The translations under genes and the position numbers were made by a program. Source: Amycolatopsis mongoliensis (GTDB lineage Bacteria > Actinomycetota > Actinomycetes > Mycobacteriales > Pseudonocardiaceae). From it: a stretch of 64,000 nucleotides of DNA. Shown piece by piece: positions 25,156 through 33,848 of this stretch; the stretch's first letter is position 1, and each line of letters begins with the position of its first letter. The notes under the pieces were generated by a model, which ran no database searches, was not told where the DNA came from, and saw nothing but the letters and a program-made list of their open reading frames with translations. Location of the stretch: assembly GCF_030285665.1 (NCBI RefSeq), contig NZ_CP127295.1, positions 2,542,001 through 2,606,000 on the forward strand, in the 5' to 3' direction.

Positions 25156-25716
25156 TCAACGATTTCGACGACGCTCGGATGCGGTTCGCAGCTCCGCGAA
25201 CTCCGCCGCGAGCCCGGCCGGCGTCCAGTGCGCGTTGAGACCGCTCGGATTCGGCAGCACCCACACGCAGGTGTCCCCGATCCGGTGCTCCTGGCGGCCG
25301 ACGCGCGCCTTCGGGAAGCCGAAGGCGGTCCGGTAGGCGGTGATCCCGACGACGGCGAGCCACCGAGGCTGGTACTCGAGCACCTTCGCTTCCAGGAGCT
25401 TCCCGCCTTCGCGCAGCTCGTCGTCGGTGAGCTCGTCGGCGCGGGCGGTGGTCCTGGCGACGACGTTCGTGATGCCGAGCTTCAGGTCGAGCAGCTGCTC
25501 CTGCTCGTCGGGTCTGTAGAGGCGAGGCGTGAACCCGCCCTCGTGGAGGGCCGGCCAGAAGCGGTTGCCGGGGCGGGCGAAGTGCTGTTTCAGCGCGCCC
25601 GAGTAGAGGCCGGGGTTGATGCCGCAGAAGAGAACGTCGAGGCCGGGCGCGATGACGTCCGGGATGGTCGCGTTGTGCGCGGCGGCCAGCTGGTCCTTCG
25701 TGGGTCGGGTGCTCAC
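25156..25716 (-). CDS. mug: G/U mismatch-specific DNA glycosylase
   Basis: 186-aa Mug/TDG-type uracil-DNA glycosylase that removes U or T opposite G, initiating base-excision repair. Motif LFCGINPGLYSG carries the catalytic Asn, and LPNPSGLNAHW is the second active-site motif. GTG start, 27 bases from the divergent methyltransferase gene, so the two promoters must overlap. It replaces neither UDG nor MutY and is typical of GC-rich genomes. Confidence 0.93.
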   Translation of the reverse strand: MSTRPTKDQLAAAHNATIPDVIAPGLDVLFCGINPGLYSGALKQHFARPGNRFWPALHEGGFTPRLYRPDEQEQLLDLKLGITNVVARTTARADELTDDELREGGKLLEAKVLEYQPRWLAVVGITAYRTAFGFPKARVGRQEHRIGDTCVWVLPNPSGLNAHWTPAGLAAEFAELRTASERRRNR

Positions 25717-25743
25717 GCCTTCAGTTTCCGGCACGATCGCGGG

Positions 25744-26409
25744 ATGGAGGTCACCGCGGACGGATGTTCGGTCGAGGTCTACCTGCGGTTGCCGGCCGCC
25801 GGCGAGCCGGAGATCGTGCACGCGGCGTTGCCGGCGGGGGCGTCGATCCTCGAGCTGGGGTGCGGGACCGGGCGGGTCACCCACCCGCTGGTGGAGCTGG
25901 GGCATCCCGTGGTCGCCGTGGACGACTCGCCGGCGATGCTGGCCCACGTCCGGGCCGAGACGGTGTGCGCGCGGATCGGGGACCTGGATCTCGGGCGGAC
26001 GTTCGACGCGGTGCTGCTCGGGAGTCACCTGGTCAACACGGCGCTGGATCCGGACCGGCATGCGCTGCTCGCTGCCGCTCGGCGGCACCTGTCGCCTTCG
26101 GGGCGGCTGATCGTCGAGTGGCACCCGCCGGAGTGGTTCGACACCGTCGCTTCCGGCCAGGGTGGGCGGCTCGGGGAGGTGGACGTCGAGCTGGCGGACG
26201 TGGTCCGGGGCGGGGACCTGCTGTCGGCGACCGTGCGGTATTCGGCCGGCGGGCGGCGGTGGGATCAGGAGTTCACCTGTCGCCGCCTGGCTCTCGACGA
26301 CGTGCTGACCTCGGCGGACCTGGTCTTCGATGGCTGGCTCACCGAGGACCGCAACTGGTTCGCCGCCCGGGTCGCCGAGAGTTCACCGGGAACCCGTCGC
26401 GGGGGGTAG
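25744..26409 (+). CDS. class I SAM-dependent methyltransferase
   Basis: 221-aa methyltransferase. SAM motif I is ILELGCGTGRVTHPL, followed by VVAVDDSPAML (acidic strand-2 end) and the SPSGRLIVEWHPPEWF post-II region. Substrate unknown. Start at ATG 25744; no clear ribosome site, and the short divergent spacer to mug leaves little room for a leader. Confidence 0.87.
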   Translation: MEVTADGCSVEVYLRLPAAGEPEIVHAALPAGASILELGCGTGRVTHPLVELGHPVVAVDDSPAMLAHVRAETVCARIGDLDLGRTFDAVLLGSHLVNTALDPDRHALLAAARRHLSPSGRLIVEWHPPEWFDTVASGQGGRLGEVDVELADVVRGGDLLSATVRYSAGGRRWDQEFTCRRLALDDVLTSADLVFDGWLTEDRNWFAARVAESSPGTRRGG

Positions 26410-26475
26410 CGAATTCACCACGGACCTGCGTACTCTGTGTGATCTCCCGCACAGCGCCGTACCGAGGAGGATTTC

Positions 26476-26652
26476 GTGCAGCTTCCGCTCGTCCTCGGGC
26501 TCGTCGCGCTGGTCTTGGCCGTCGCCGCTCTCGTCGTCGTTCTCGAGGATCGCCGGGCCGCCAAGCGGGCCGCCCTGCAGCGGAAGGCCCGGTTAGCGCG
26601 TCTCGGCGAAGTGGACCCGCTCGCCCCGGGCCGGCTGCACGCCGACCGGTGA
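26476..26652 (+). CDS. 58-aa single-pass membrane protein containing a TTA codon
   Basis: Small open frame with GGAGG five bases before a GTG start. Residues 2-23 form one hydrophobic helix (QLPLVLGLVALVLAVAALVV) followed by a basic tail (EDRRAAKRAALQRKARLARL) predicted to stay in the cytoplasm. Codon 40 is TTA, the rarest codon in such genomes; its three bases are also the TAA stop of the convergent VanZ gene, with which it overlaps by 60 bp. No family recognised. The strong ribosome site and clean membrane helix support it; the antisense overlap lowers confidence. Confidence 0.55.
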   Translation: MQLPLVLGLVALVLAVAALVVVLEDRRAAKRAALQRKARLARLGEVDPLAPGRLHADR

Positions 26653-27228
26653 ACGCAGGAGCGCCAGCAGCAGCGCCCCGAACACCCAGCCGACTCCCGC
26701 GCCGAACGTGTTGTTCATGAGGTCGTCCACGTCGAAGATGCGGTAGACGTACGGCGCCGTCCCGAAGTTCGCCGTGACCTGCGTGAACTCGATCAGCAAA
26801 GAGGCCGCGAAGCCGATCAGGACCGTGCCGATGAGGCCGCGGCGCCACAGCACCCGTGCGAACACGCCCAGCGGGACGAACAGCAGCACGTTCATGCACG
26901 CCTGCTGGAACGTCTGCGTCATGAACCACTGCGACAGCGGCTCGCCGTGCTTCAGCAGCTCCGTGTGGATGTCGGTGATCCACTGGAACGGGTGCAGCTG
27001 CACCGTCTGGCTCAGCCGGCGCGTGCCGGGCCCGGGCAGCGGCAGGAAGACGACCGCGAGGGTCATGCAGCCGTACAGCAGCACCGCACCGGTGGTCACG
27101 ATGCCGCGCAGGCGCAGGCCGCCGTGCCGGGCCAGCTGCGTGATCAGCTGCGGCACCAGCACCACGGTCCACAGCGCCAGGAAGCCGATGAAGCCGTACT
27201 GCAGGGCCGTGACCTGTGCGTTCGTCAT
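26593..27228 (-). CDS. VanZ-like family membrane protein
   Basis: 211-aa protein with about five membrane helices and the VanZ-like core (FQQACMNVLLFVPLGVFARVLW, LIGFAASLLIEFTQ, DVDDLMNNTFGAGVGW). VanZ homologues can lower teicoplanin susceptibility, but most actinobacterial copies have no known role. I start at ATG 27228; an earlier in-frame start would add a charged, unlikely N-terminus. Confidence 0.9.
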   Translation of the reverse strand: MTNAQVTALQYGFIGFLALWTVVLVPQLITQLARHGGLRLRGIVTTGAVLLYGCMTLAVVFLPLPGPGTRRLSQTVQLHPFQWITDIHTELLKHGEPLSQWFMTQTFQQACMNVLLFVPLGVFARVLWRRGLIGTVLIGFAASLLIEFTQVTANFGTAPYVYRIFDVDDLMNNTFGAGVGWVFGALLLALLRSPVGVQPARGERVHFAETR

Positions 27229-27321
27229 GTCACCGACGTTATGGATCTTGCCTCGGGAGCCGCTTCGGTCGAAGAGCCGGACCCCATCGGCCACTCGGCC
27301 GACCGCTGCCGGGCCGATCGG

Positions 27322-27432
27322 TCAGTCGTCCTCGCGTTCCTCCGAGCGCTCGGCCCGCCAAGCGCTGAACACCGTGCCGCCGATCAGCAGCACGACGACG
27401 GCCAGCACCACGAGTACGACCTCGATGCCCAT
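27322..27432 (-). CDS. 36-aa small membrane protein
   Basis: Short frame MGIEVVLVVLAVVVLLIGGT followed by FSAWRAERSEEREDD: one hydrophobic helix with a charged cytoplasmic tail. A GGGGGA ribosome-site-like run is four bases upstream of the ATG. It lies between the VanZ gene and an oxidoreductase without overlap. Family unknown; the composition resembles the many tiny bitopic proteins of actinobacteria. Confidence 0.5.
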   Translation of the reverse strand: MGIEVVLVVLAVVVLLIGGTVFSAWRAERSEEREDD

Positions 27433-27672
27433 TTTTCCCCCAGTTGCCGGATCGTTCGCCTCATCGCGCCCGCGTCAAGGGGTGTTACCGAACCCTCCGT
27501 GCGTGCGAGCCTGCCCGGATGGTCCAGGTGCGACTCGGCTTCGTCCTCACCGGCGAGTCCGAAGTCATAGCCGGAAAAGCGAGACGTAACCGGATGCGGC
27601 TTGCGCTGACCCGGGAATGACCACGACGCTCGGCACGTCGAAGTCTTGTGCAGGGCAACGAAAGGAAAGCTC

Positions 27673-28752
27673 ATGGCACCGGTCCGGGTCGGCATCGTCG
27701 GGCTCAGCGCGAACGGCGGCTGGGCCGCCACCGCGCACGTGCCCGCGCTGGCCGCGGTGGACGGCTACGAGCTCCGCGCGCTGAGCGGGAGCAGCGCCGA
27801 GTCGGCGCGGGTGGCCGGGGAGAAGTACGGCGTGCCGCTGACCTTCGGCGACGCCGGGGAGCTGGCGCGGCACCCGGAGGTCGACCTGGTCGTCGTCGCG
27901 GTGAAGGTGAGCGAGCACCGGGCGCTGATCGAGCCGGCGCTGGCCGCGGGCAAGCAGGTGCTGAGCGAGTGGCCGCTCGGCGTGAGCCTGGCCGAAACCG
28001 AGGCACTGGCCGAAGAGGCGAAGGACGCCAAGACGGCGGTCGGCCTGCAGGGGCGGTCCGCGCCCGCGTTGCGCTACCTGCGTGACCTCATCAAGGACGG
28101 GTACGTCGGCCGCGTGCTCTCGACGTCGTTGATCGGCTCGGGCGGGAACTGGGGGCCTTCGGTCCGCGCCGGGCGCACCTACCAGCTGCACCCCGAAGGC
28201 GGGGCGACCATGCTGACGATCCCGTTCGCACACACCGTCGACGCGTTCGACATGGTGCTCGGCCGGTTCTCCGAGCTCTCGGCGACGATGGCGACCGTCC
28301 GGCCGCGGGTGCGCGACGAGGTCACCGGCGAGTCCGTCCCGATGACCGCGCCGGACCAGATCGCCGTCAGCGGCGTGCTGACCGGCGGTGCCGTCGCGTC
28401 GCTGCACCTGCGCGGCGGGTCGTCGCCCGCCACGGACTTCCGCTGGGAGATCAACGGCACCGAGGGCACCCTGGTCGTCACCGCCGCGGACCCGCTGTTC
28501 TGGATCGCGAAGCTGACGCTGCGCGGCAGCCGGACCGGCGTGCTGGAGAAGCTCACCGTGCCCACCCGGTACGAGCTCCCGCAGCTGGCCGGGCGCAGCG
28601 CCGAGCCGTCGTACAACGTCGCGCACGCCTACGCGCGGCACCTGAAGGGCGATCTGCCGGACTTCGCGCACGCGGTGCGCGTGCACCGCGTGCTCGACGC
28701 CGTCCAGCGGTCGGCCGACACCGGGACGCGGATTCACCCGGACGCAGAGTAA
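27673..28752 (+). CDS. Gfo/Idh/MocA family oxidoreductase
   Basis: 359-aa NAD(P)-dependent dehydrogenase. The N-terminal Rossmann fold starts VRVGIVGLSANGG and the QVLSEWPLGVSL segment corresponds to the family EKP motif with Trp in place of Lys, an unusual substitution in the catalytic motif. The C-terminal alpha/beta domain contains HTVDAFDMVLG. Sugar or inositol-like substrates are typical of the family; not predictable here. GGAAAG three bases upstream of the ATG. Confidence 0.9.
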   Translation: MAPVRVGIVGLSANGGWAATAHVPALAAVDGYELRALSGSSAESARVAGEKYGVPLTFGDAGELARHPEVDLVVVAVKVSEHRALIEPALAAGKQVLSEWPLGVSLAETEALAEEAKDAKTAVGLQGRSAPALRYLRDLIKDGYVGRVLSTSLIGSGGNWGPSVRAGRTYQLHPEGGATMLTIPFAHTVDAFDMVLGRFSELSATMATVRPRVRDEVTGESVPMTAPDQIAVSGVLTGGAVASLHLRGGSSPATDFRWEINGTEGTLVVTAADPLFWIAKLTLRGSRTGVLEKLTVPTRYELPQLAGRSAEPSYNVAHAYARHLKGDLPDFAHAVRVHRVLDAVQRSADTGTRIHPDAE

Positions 28753-28790
28753 CTGTTACCGGCGGTTGTAGCTTTTCCGCTAACTCCGCC

Positions 28791-28804
28791 TTACTCTCGG
28801 GTAA
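28791..28804. promoter_or_regulatory. TTAC-N6-GTAA palindrome at hydrolase start
   Basis: TTACTCTCGGGTAA; its last A is the first base of the hydrolase ATG. Same core as the fadE5 and etfD sites. Repressor bound here would cover the start codon and the expected transcription start of a short-leader mRNA. Confidence 0.5.
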
Positions 28805-29583
28805 TGGACGACGTTGTCTATGACCGCGAGGGCCGGGGCGAGCCGCTGGTGCTGATCCACGGCATCGGCCACCGCCGTCAGGCGTGGGCGCCGGTGTTCC
28901 CGCTGCTCACGCCCCATCGAGACGTCATCGCCGTGGACCTGCCGGGCTTCGGCGACTCGCCCGAGCCGTCCGGCGGGTACGGCGTCGAGCCCGCGCTGGT
29001 CATGTTCAAGGAGCTCTTCACCGAGCTGGGCCTCGGCCGGCCGCACGTCGCGGGCAACTCGCTCGGCGGCCTGCTGTCGCTGGCACTCGGCCAGGCCGGG
29101 CTCGTCCGCAGCGTCACGGCGTTGTCGCCGGCCGGGCTGTGGAACCGGACGCAGAAGATGTACGCGATCGCCACGCTCAAGGCCCATCGCGCGCTCGCTC
29201 AGCGCACACCACCGCACGTCGTGCGCCGCATCGCCGCGACCCCGGCCGGGCGCAAGGCGCTGACCGGGATGATCGTCGGAAAGCCGGGCCGGCTGAGTCC
29301 GGACGCCGTCGTCGAGGACGCCCACGCGCTCGCGACCGCGCCGGGCTTCGAGCCCACCGCCGCGCAGTCCCGCGGCGACTTCCGCTTCACCGGCCCGGTC
29401 ACCGGCGTCCCGGTGACCGTCGCCTGGGCCGAGCACGACCGGATCCTCGCCCGGCCGCGCGTCGCCGACCTGCGGAAGGTCGCTCCCGAAGGGACGTTCC
29501 GGCTGTTGCCCGGCTGCGGGCACGTGCCGATGAACGACGACCCGGAACTCGTCGCGCGGGTGCTGCTCCAGGGAAGCCGTTAG
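28804..29583 (+). CDS. alpha/beta hydrolase
   Basis: 259-aa alpha/beta-hydrolase-fold protein. Oxyanion segment LVLIHGIGHRRQAW, nucleophile elbow GNSLGG, acid AEHDRI and His in GCGHVPM form a complete triad. No signal peptide. Esterase or lipase-like activity on a lipophilic substrate is plausible; the upstream palindrome shared with fadE5 and etfD hints at a lipid-catabolic role (inference). Confidence 0.9.
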   Translation: MDDVVYDREGRGEPLVLIHGIGHRRQAWAPVFPLLTPHRDVIAVDLPGFGDSPEPSGGYGVEPALVMFKELFTELGLGRPHVAGNSLGGLLSLALGQAGLVRSVTALSPAGLWNRTQKMYAIATLKAHRALAQRTPPHVVRRIAATPAGRKALTGMIVGKPGRLSPDAVVEDAHALATAPGFEPTAAQSRGDFRFTGPVTGVPVTVAWAEHDRILARPRVADLRKVAPEGTFRLLPGCGHVPMNDDPELVARVLLQGSR

Positions 29584-29696
29584 GTGACATTCGCTTTACG
29601 TCCGTCTTTTGACCCTGGTAGCCGACTGCTCCGCGAGGCAGAATCCTCCGCCGTGCGCCCGTAAGGGGACCTGGGCGCGAATCGGAGGAAACACGC

Positions 29697-31388
29697 ATGA
29701 GGCTTTCAACCCGGCTCGTGGTGCTCGCCGCGGCCGCGCTGGCGACGACGGCGGTGACCACCGCACCCGCGTCCGCGGGCCAGCGCCCGGACCCCACCAC
29801 CGACGTCCGGATCATCGGGTTCAACGACCTGCACGGCAACCTCGAGCCGCCGTCCGGCTCCAGCGGGCGCGTCGTGCAGTCGGACGGGACCACTGTGGAC
29901 GCCGGTGGCGCGGCTTACCTGGCCACGCACGTGAAGCAGCTGCGGTCGCAGGTACGCAACTCGTTCGTCGTGTCCGCCGGCGACAACATCGGCGCGTCGC
30001 CGCTGACCTCGGCGCTGTTCCACGACGAGCCGACCATCGACTTCCTGAACATGCTGGGCGTCAACGCCTCCGTCGTCGGGAACCACGAGTTCGACGAGGG
30101 CTTCAAGGAGCTGCAGCGCATGCAGTTCGGCGGCTGCCACCCGACGGACGGCTGCCAGTTCGAAAAGACCTTCGACGGTGCGAAGTTCCCGTTCCTCGGG
30201 TCCAATGTGTACTTCACCAACGGGCTGCCCGCGTTGTTGCCGTTCACCGTCAAGTTCGAGGGCGGCGTGCCGGTCGGCGTCATCGGCGCCACGCTGAAGG
30301 ACCTGCCTTCCGTCGTCACGCCGGAGGCGATCAAGGGCCTGAAGTTCGGCGACGAGGTCGAAGCGATCAACCGGACTTCGAACCTGCTCGACCACTTCGG
30401 CGTCAAGGCCCAGGTCGTGCTGATGCACCAGGGTGACGGCACCGAGGTCGAGGGCCCGAACGACTGCAAGCTGCGGCCCGGCCCCGCCGCCGCGATCGCG
30501 GCCGCGGTGACCCCGAACGTCGACGCGTTCTTCACCGGGCACAGCCACCAGCAGTACAACTGCGTGATCAACGACCCGGCGGGCCAGCCGCGGCCGGTCA
30601 TCCAGGGTTCGTCCTTCGGCCGTCTGCTTTCGGTGATGGACCTCAAGATCAGCTTCAGGACGCGGGACGTCGTCCGGTCGCAGACGAAGGCGTTCAACGA
30701 GATCGTCACGCGGACCGTCACGCCGGACCCGGCCGTCGCGGCGCTGGTCGCGGACGCCAAGGCGAAGTCCGGCCCGATCGCGAACAAGCAGGTCGGCACC
30801 ATCACCGCGGACCTGCCGGCGGCGGGCAACGCGGCCGGCGAGTCGCCGCTCGGCGACGTCATCGCCGACGCGCAGCTCGCGGGCACGCAGTCGAACAACG
30901 CGGTCGTCGCGATCACCAACCCGGGCGGCATCCGCGCCGACCTGACCTACAAGTCGTCCCCGAACGGCGAGGGCGACGGCGTGGTGACCTACGGCGAGGC
31001 GTTCACCGTCCAGCCGTTCTCGAACATCATGCAGACGATCACGCTGACCGGCGCGAACCTGAAGAACGTGCTGGAGCAGCAGTGGCAGGGCACGACCACG
31101 CGGATCCTGCAGATCTCGAGCTCGCTGCACTACAGCTACTCGGCGTCCGCGCCGCAGGGCTCGCGGGTCTCGAACATCACGGTGAACGGCACGCCGGTCG
31201 ACCCGGCGGCGACGTTCCGCGTGTCGGTGAACAACTTCCTCGCCGCCGGCGGGGACGGCTTCACCGAGTTCACCAAGGGCACGAACCTGGCCGGCGGCCC
31301 GGTGGACCTCGACGCGCTGGTCGCGTACCTGGGCGCCCACCCGAACCTGGCCCCGCCCGCGGCGGACCGGATCACGCAGCTGCCGTAG
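29697..31388 (+). CDS. secreted bifunctional metallophosphatase/5'-nucleotidase
   Basis: 563-aa secreted UshA-type enzyme that hydrolyses nucleotides or 2',3'-cyclic nucleotides outside the cell. Signal peptide MRLSTRLVVLAAAALATTAV with an Ala-X-Ala site near residue 28. Dinuclear metal motifs: GFNDLHGNLEP, SAGDNIGASPL, VVGNHEFDEG and FTGHSHQQYNC. The C-terminal substrate domain has NPGGIRADL and GEAFTVQPFSN. GGAGG lies eight bases before the ATG; a small GCGCCC/GGGCGC hairpin (29655-29678) sits just upstream in the leader. Likely phosphate or nucleoside scavenging. Confidence 0.95.
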   Translation: MRLSTRLVVLAAAALATTAVTTAPASAGQRPDPTTDVRIIGFNDLHGNLEPPSGSSGRVVQSDGTTVDAGGAAYLATHVKQLRSQVRNSFVVSAGDNIGASPLTSALFHDEPTIDFLNMLGVNASVVGNHEFDEGFKELQRMQFGGCHPTDGCQFEKTFDGAKFPFLGSNVYFTNGLPALLPFTVKFEGGVPVGVIGATLKDLPSVVTPEAIKGLKFGDEVEAINRTSNLLDHFGVKAQVVLMHQGDGTEVEGPNDCKLRPGPAAAIAAAVTPNVDAFFTGHSHQQYNCVINDPAGQPRPVIQGSSFGRLLSVMDLKISFRTRDVVRSQTKAFNEIVTRTVTPDPAVAALVADAKAKSGPIANKQVGTITADLPAAGNAAGESPLGDVIADAQLAGTQSNNAVVAITNPGGIRADLTYKSSPNGEGDGVVTYGEAFTVQPFSNIMQTITLTGANLKNVLEQQWQGTTTRILQISSSLHYSYSASAPQGSRVSNITVNGTPVDPAATFRVSVNNFLAAGGDGFTEFTKGTNLAGGPVDLDALVAYLGAHPNLAPPAADRITQLP

Positions 31389-31425
31389 TCCGGTTTTTCC
31401 AAGACACCGGGTCGACAATGGATCC

Positions 31426-31752
31426 ATGACGACCTGGGCAGAAGTCGTGCGCCTGGCCTCGGAACTTCCCGAGGTCGAGGCGTCGACCTGGTACCGCACG
31501 CCCGCGCTGAAGGTGGCGGGCAAGGGTTTCGCGCGGCTGCGCACCGAGGCCGAAGGCGGCCTGGTCGTGATGTGCGGGCTCGACGAGAAGGCCGCGTTGC
31601 TGGATTCCGGCGACGCGGCCTTCTTCACGACCGCGCACTACGACGGACACGGCTCGATCATCGTCGACCTCGAGAAGGTCGACGTCGATCAGCTGCGTGA
31701 GCTGCTCGAAGAGGCGTGGCGGCGGAAGGCGCCACGGCGGCTCCTCACCTGA
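31426..31752 (+). CDS. MmcQ/YjbR family protein
   Basis: 108-aa single-domain protein of the MmcQ/YjbR (CyaY-like, double-wing) family, often listed as DNA-binding. Typical N-terminus WAEVVRLASELPEVEAST and C-terminal helix VDQLRELLEEAWRRKAP. Specific role unknown. The 3' end overlaps the convergent acetyltransferase by eight bases. Confidence 0.88.
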   Translation: MTTWAEVVRLASELPEVEASTWYRTPALKVAGKGFARLRTEAEGGLVVMCGLDEKAALLDSGDAAFFTTAHYDGHGSIIVDLEKVDVDQLRELLEEAWRRKAPRRLLT

Positions 31753-32275
31753 GTTCGCCCTTGAGCATGCTCATCAGGATCATGTCGTAGCGGTCGCCGT
31801 CCGCGCCGACGAACGCCTCGCGGTGGCGGCCGTCCTCGGAGAACCCGACCTTGCGGTAGACGTGCCGGGCGCGCTCGTTCTCGGCGACCACCCAGAGCGT
31901 GATCATGTGCAGCCGCATGGAGTTGAAGCCGTAGCGGCACATCAGCCGCAGCGCTTCGGTGCCGTACCCGCCGCCGCCCCGGTACCCGGCGTCGCCGATG
32001 TAGATGTCCAGCTCGGCATTGCCGATCTCGGGCTCTGCGTCACGCAGGTCGATGACGCCGATGAGCTTGTCCTCGGCCTTGGCCTCGATCCCCAGGACGA
32101 CCAGCTCGTAGCTGTTGACCGGGCGTTCCTCGGCGCGCTTGCGGATCTGGGCCAGCGACTGGGGGTGGCTGTTGGTCATCCACCGGCCGACCTCGGGATC
32201 GTGCACCCACGGGTGGATCTTCTCGGCGTCCTCCGGTTCGAGCGCGCGCAACCGGACGAGCTCCCCCTCGAGCAT
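31745..32275 (-). CDS. GNAT N-acetyltransferase, RimJ/RimL-like
   Basis: 176-aa acetyl-CoA-dependent acetyltransferase. The acetyl-CoA loop reads GDAGYRGGGGYGTEALRL, followed by the RHVYRKVGFSEDGRHREA motif characteristic of RimJ/RimL-type enzymes that modify protein N-termini or small amines. The 5' end lies eight bases upstream of the flavin-dependent reductase gene's stop; both are leftward. Acceptor unknown. Confidence 0.9.
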   Translation of the reverse strand: MLEGELVRLRALEPEDAEKIHPWVHDPEVGRWMTNSHPQSLAQIRKRAEERPVNSYELVVLGIEAKAEDKLIGVIDLRDAEPEIGNAELDIYIGDAGYRGGGGYGTEALRLMCRYGFNSMRLHMITLWVVAENERARHVYRKVGFSEDGRHREAFVGADGDRYDMILMSMLKGELR

Positions 32276-32283
32276 TTCTCCCC

Positions 32284-32661
32284 CTAGTCCCGCTTGAGCA
32301 GCAGGAAGTCGTCGACGTTCAGCAGGCCGAGGAACTGCCGGACGGGGATCGGCATGGCCTGCCGCGACTCATCATGCACGAGCTCGGGCGAGTGCACGCG
32401 GTAATTACGCCGCCGGGTGACCACGGTGCAACTCCCCGCGGCCAGCACGTTCTTCACCCAGTCGGTGTCGGGCCCGTAGGTGAGCGCGACGACGAAGCCG
32501 TCGTTCGTGCGGAAGACGTTCAGTGGCGTCCGGTACTCCTTGCCGGACTTGCGTCCTTTGTGGATCAGCATGCCGAAGCCCGGAGCCCAGTTCACGACGT
32601 ACTTGTTGATCCGGTTGGTCACCACGCGGTTGAAGCGGGCGAGTCCCTTGGGCAGCACCAT
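32284..32661 (-). CDS. deazaflavin (F420)-dependent nitroreductase family protein
   Basis: 125-aa Ddn-type split-barrel protein. RKSGKEYRTPLNVFRTNDGFVVALTYG matches the F420-binding core; Ddn homologues reduce quinones or nitro compounds using F420H2. ATG 32661 chosen from the family N-terminus and from the promoter: TATACT lies seven bases upstream with no ribosome site. Confidence 0.87.
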   Translation of the reverse strand: MVLPKGLARFNRVVTNRINKYVVNWAPGFGMLIHKGRKSGKEYRTPLNVFRTNDGFVVALTYGPDTDWVKNVLAAGSCTVVTRRRNYRVHSPELVHDESRQAMPIPVRQFLGLLNVDDFLLLKRD

Positions 32662-32668
32662 GCGCCCG

Positions 32669-32674
32669 AGTATA
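32669..32674 (-). promoter_or_regulatory. -10 box of leaderless Ddn-type gene
   Basis: Consensus-like TATACT followed by seven bases and the ATG, in an unusually A/T-rich stretch (32671-32700) for this genome. The -35 region is not clear. Confidence 0.55.
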
Positions 32675-32749
32675 TCAACAAGCGATGAATTAATCGATCG
32701 GGTGACCCCGGCTCCCGGCGCGCGCCGCGCCGATGGTGGGATATGGCGC

Positions 32750-33400
32750 ATGTCGACCGAATGGCCGCTGCGCCAGGACCCGGAAGCGCCGGTGATCATC
32801 GCCCTGGCCCTGGTCAACGATCCGGACGCGCTGGGCTTCGTCGTCCTGGACGACGAGGACGACTGGTTCATCAGCGACGGCACCGAGCTGTCCGACGACG
32901 TGCTCGTCAACCGCGAGAGCTTCGGCAAGATGTCGGTGCGCGAAGCCCTCGAGCTGGTCCCGCAGCTGGCCGCGCTGGCCGGCCTGCCGACGGGCATGGC
33001 CGCCGACTGGGACCCGGAGCGCCGCACGTGGCTGCTCTCTTCGGTGACCGGTTCCGACGACGAGGACGAAGACATCCGGCTGCTCGGCCAGCGCCGTGCC
33101 GCGTGGAAATTCGAAGGCTCGCCGGACGACGAAGCGCAGATCAGCAGCGGTCTGACGGAGATCCCGACCGGTCCGGGCGCCCCGGTGCGTGCGGTCCGGC
33201 AGGTCGTCCGCGAGCAGGACGGCACCTGGCTGTTCGTCGGTTTCGAGGTTCCCGAGGCCGAGGACTTCGAGGTCGAGGGCCTGGAGCTGGAGCACGTCGC
33301 GAACCTGTACCCGGACGTTCGCACCGTGCTGAAGGCGGCACCGGGCCAGGTGTACGACCGCGCCACGCCGAACGGCGAGTGGGAGCTCGTCGAGGGCTAG
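32750..33400 (+). CDS. acidic conserved hypothetical protein
   Basis: 216-aa acidic protein I do not recognise. No signal peptide or membrane helix. It is rich in Asp/Glu (VVLDDEDDWFISDG, SDDEDEDIRLL, EVPEAEDFEVEGLELEH) and has regular alpha/beta-looking segments. ATG chosen at MSTEWPLRQDPEAP. It is divergent from the Ddn-type gene with an 88-base intergenic region. Confidence 0.78.
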   Translation: MSTEWPLRQDPEAPVIIALALVNDPDALGFVVLDDEDDWFISDGTELSDDVLVNRESFGKMSVREALELVPQLAALAGLPTGMAADWDPERRTWLLSSVTGSDDEDEDIRLLGQRRAAWKFEGSPDDEAQISSGLTEIPTGPGAPVRAVRQVVREQDGTWLFVGFEVPEAEDFEVEGLELEHVANLYPDVRTVLKAAPGQVYDRATPNGEWELVEG

Positions 33401-33497
33401 AGAAAGTCCGGCGCGGTTGTCCATGCGACGTCCACGCCGTTCGTCCTTACAGTGAAAGCCGGCGGTCAGCGCCGGTCAGGACCTGTGAGGAGCAGTC

Positions 33498-33848
33498 ATG
33501 CCCCAGTACGCCGCGATCATCTTCGCCTCCGACGTCGACCCGACCAAGCCCGAGGCCGCGGACATGATGAAGGACTACCACGAGTTCCACGACGGCGCCC
33601 AGGCCGTGATCCGCGGCGGCGCGGCGCTGTACCCGACGGCGACCGCGACGACGGTCCGCGTCACCGGCGGCAAGGGCGGCGACATCGTCACCAGCGACGG
33701 CCCGTACGCGGAGACGAAGGAAGCGCTCACCGGCTTCTACCTGCTCGAATGCGCCGACCTCGACGAAGCCGTCAAGGTCGCGGCGCGCATCCCGGGCGCC
33801 TGGGACGGCGCGATCGAGGTCCGGCCGGTCGTCGACTTCGGGCAGTGA
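33498..33848 (+). CDS. YCII/DGPF-domain protein
   Basis: 116-aa YCII-family (DGPF) protein: MPQYAAIIF opens it, and the diagnostic segment reads VTSDGPYAETKEALTGFYLL. Such proteins are the constant genomic partner of ECF42 sigma factors; enzyme activity is unproven. GAGGAG precedes the ATG. The stop overlaps the sigma-factor GTG by four bases. Confidence 0.93.
   Translation: MPQYAAIIFASDVDPTKPEAADMMKDYHEFHDGAQAVIRGGAALYPTATATTVRVTGGKGGDIVTSDGPYAETKEALTGFYLLECADLDEAVKVAARIPGAWDGAIEVRPVVDFGQ

Noticed and set aside
29641..29696. Possible riboswitch in the leader of the 5'-nucleotidase gene
   Set aside because: Only one small hairpin is visible; no recognised aptamer elements.
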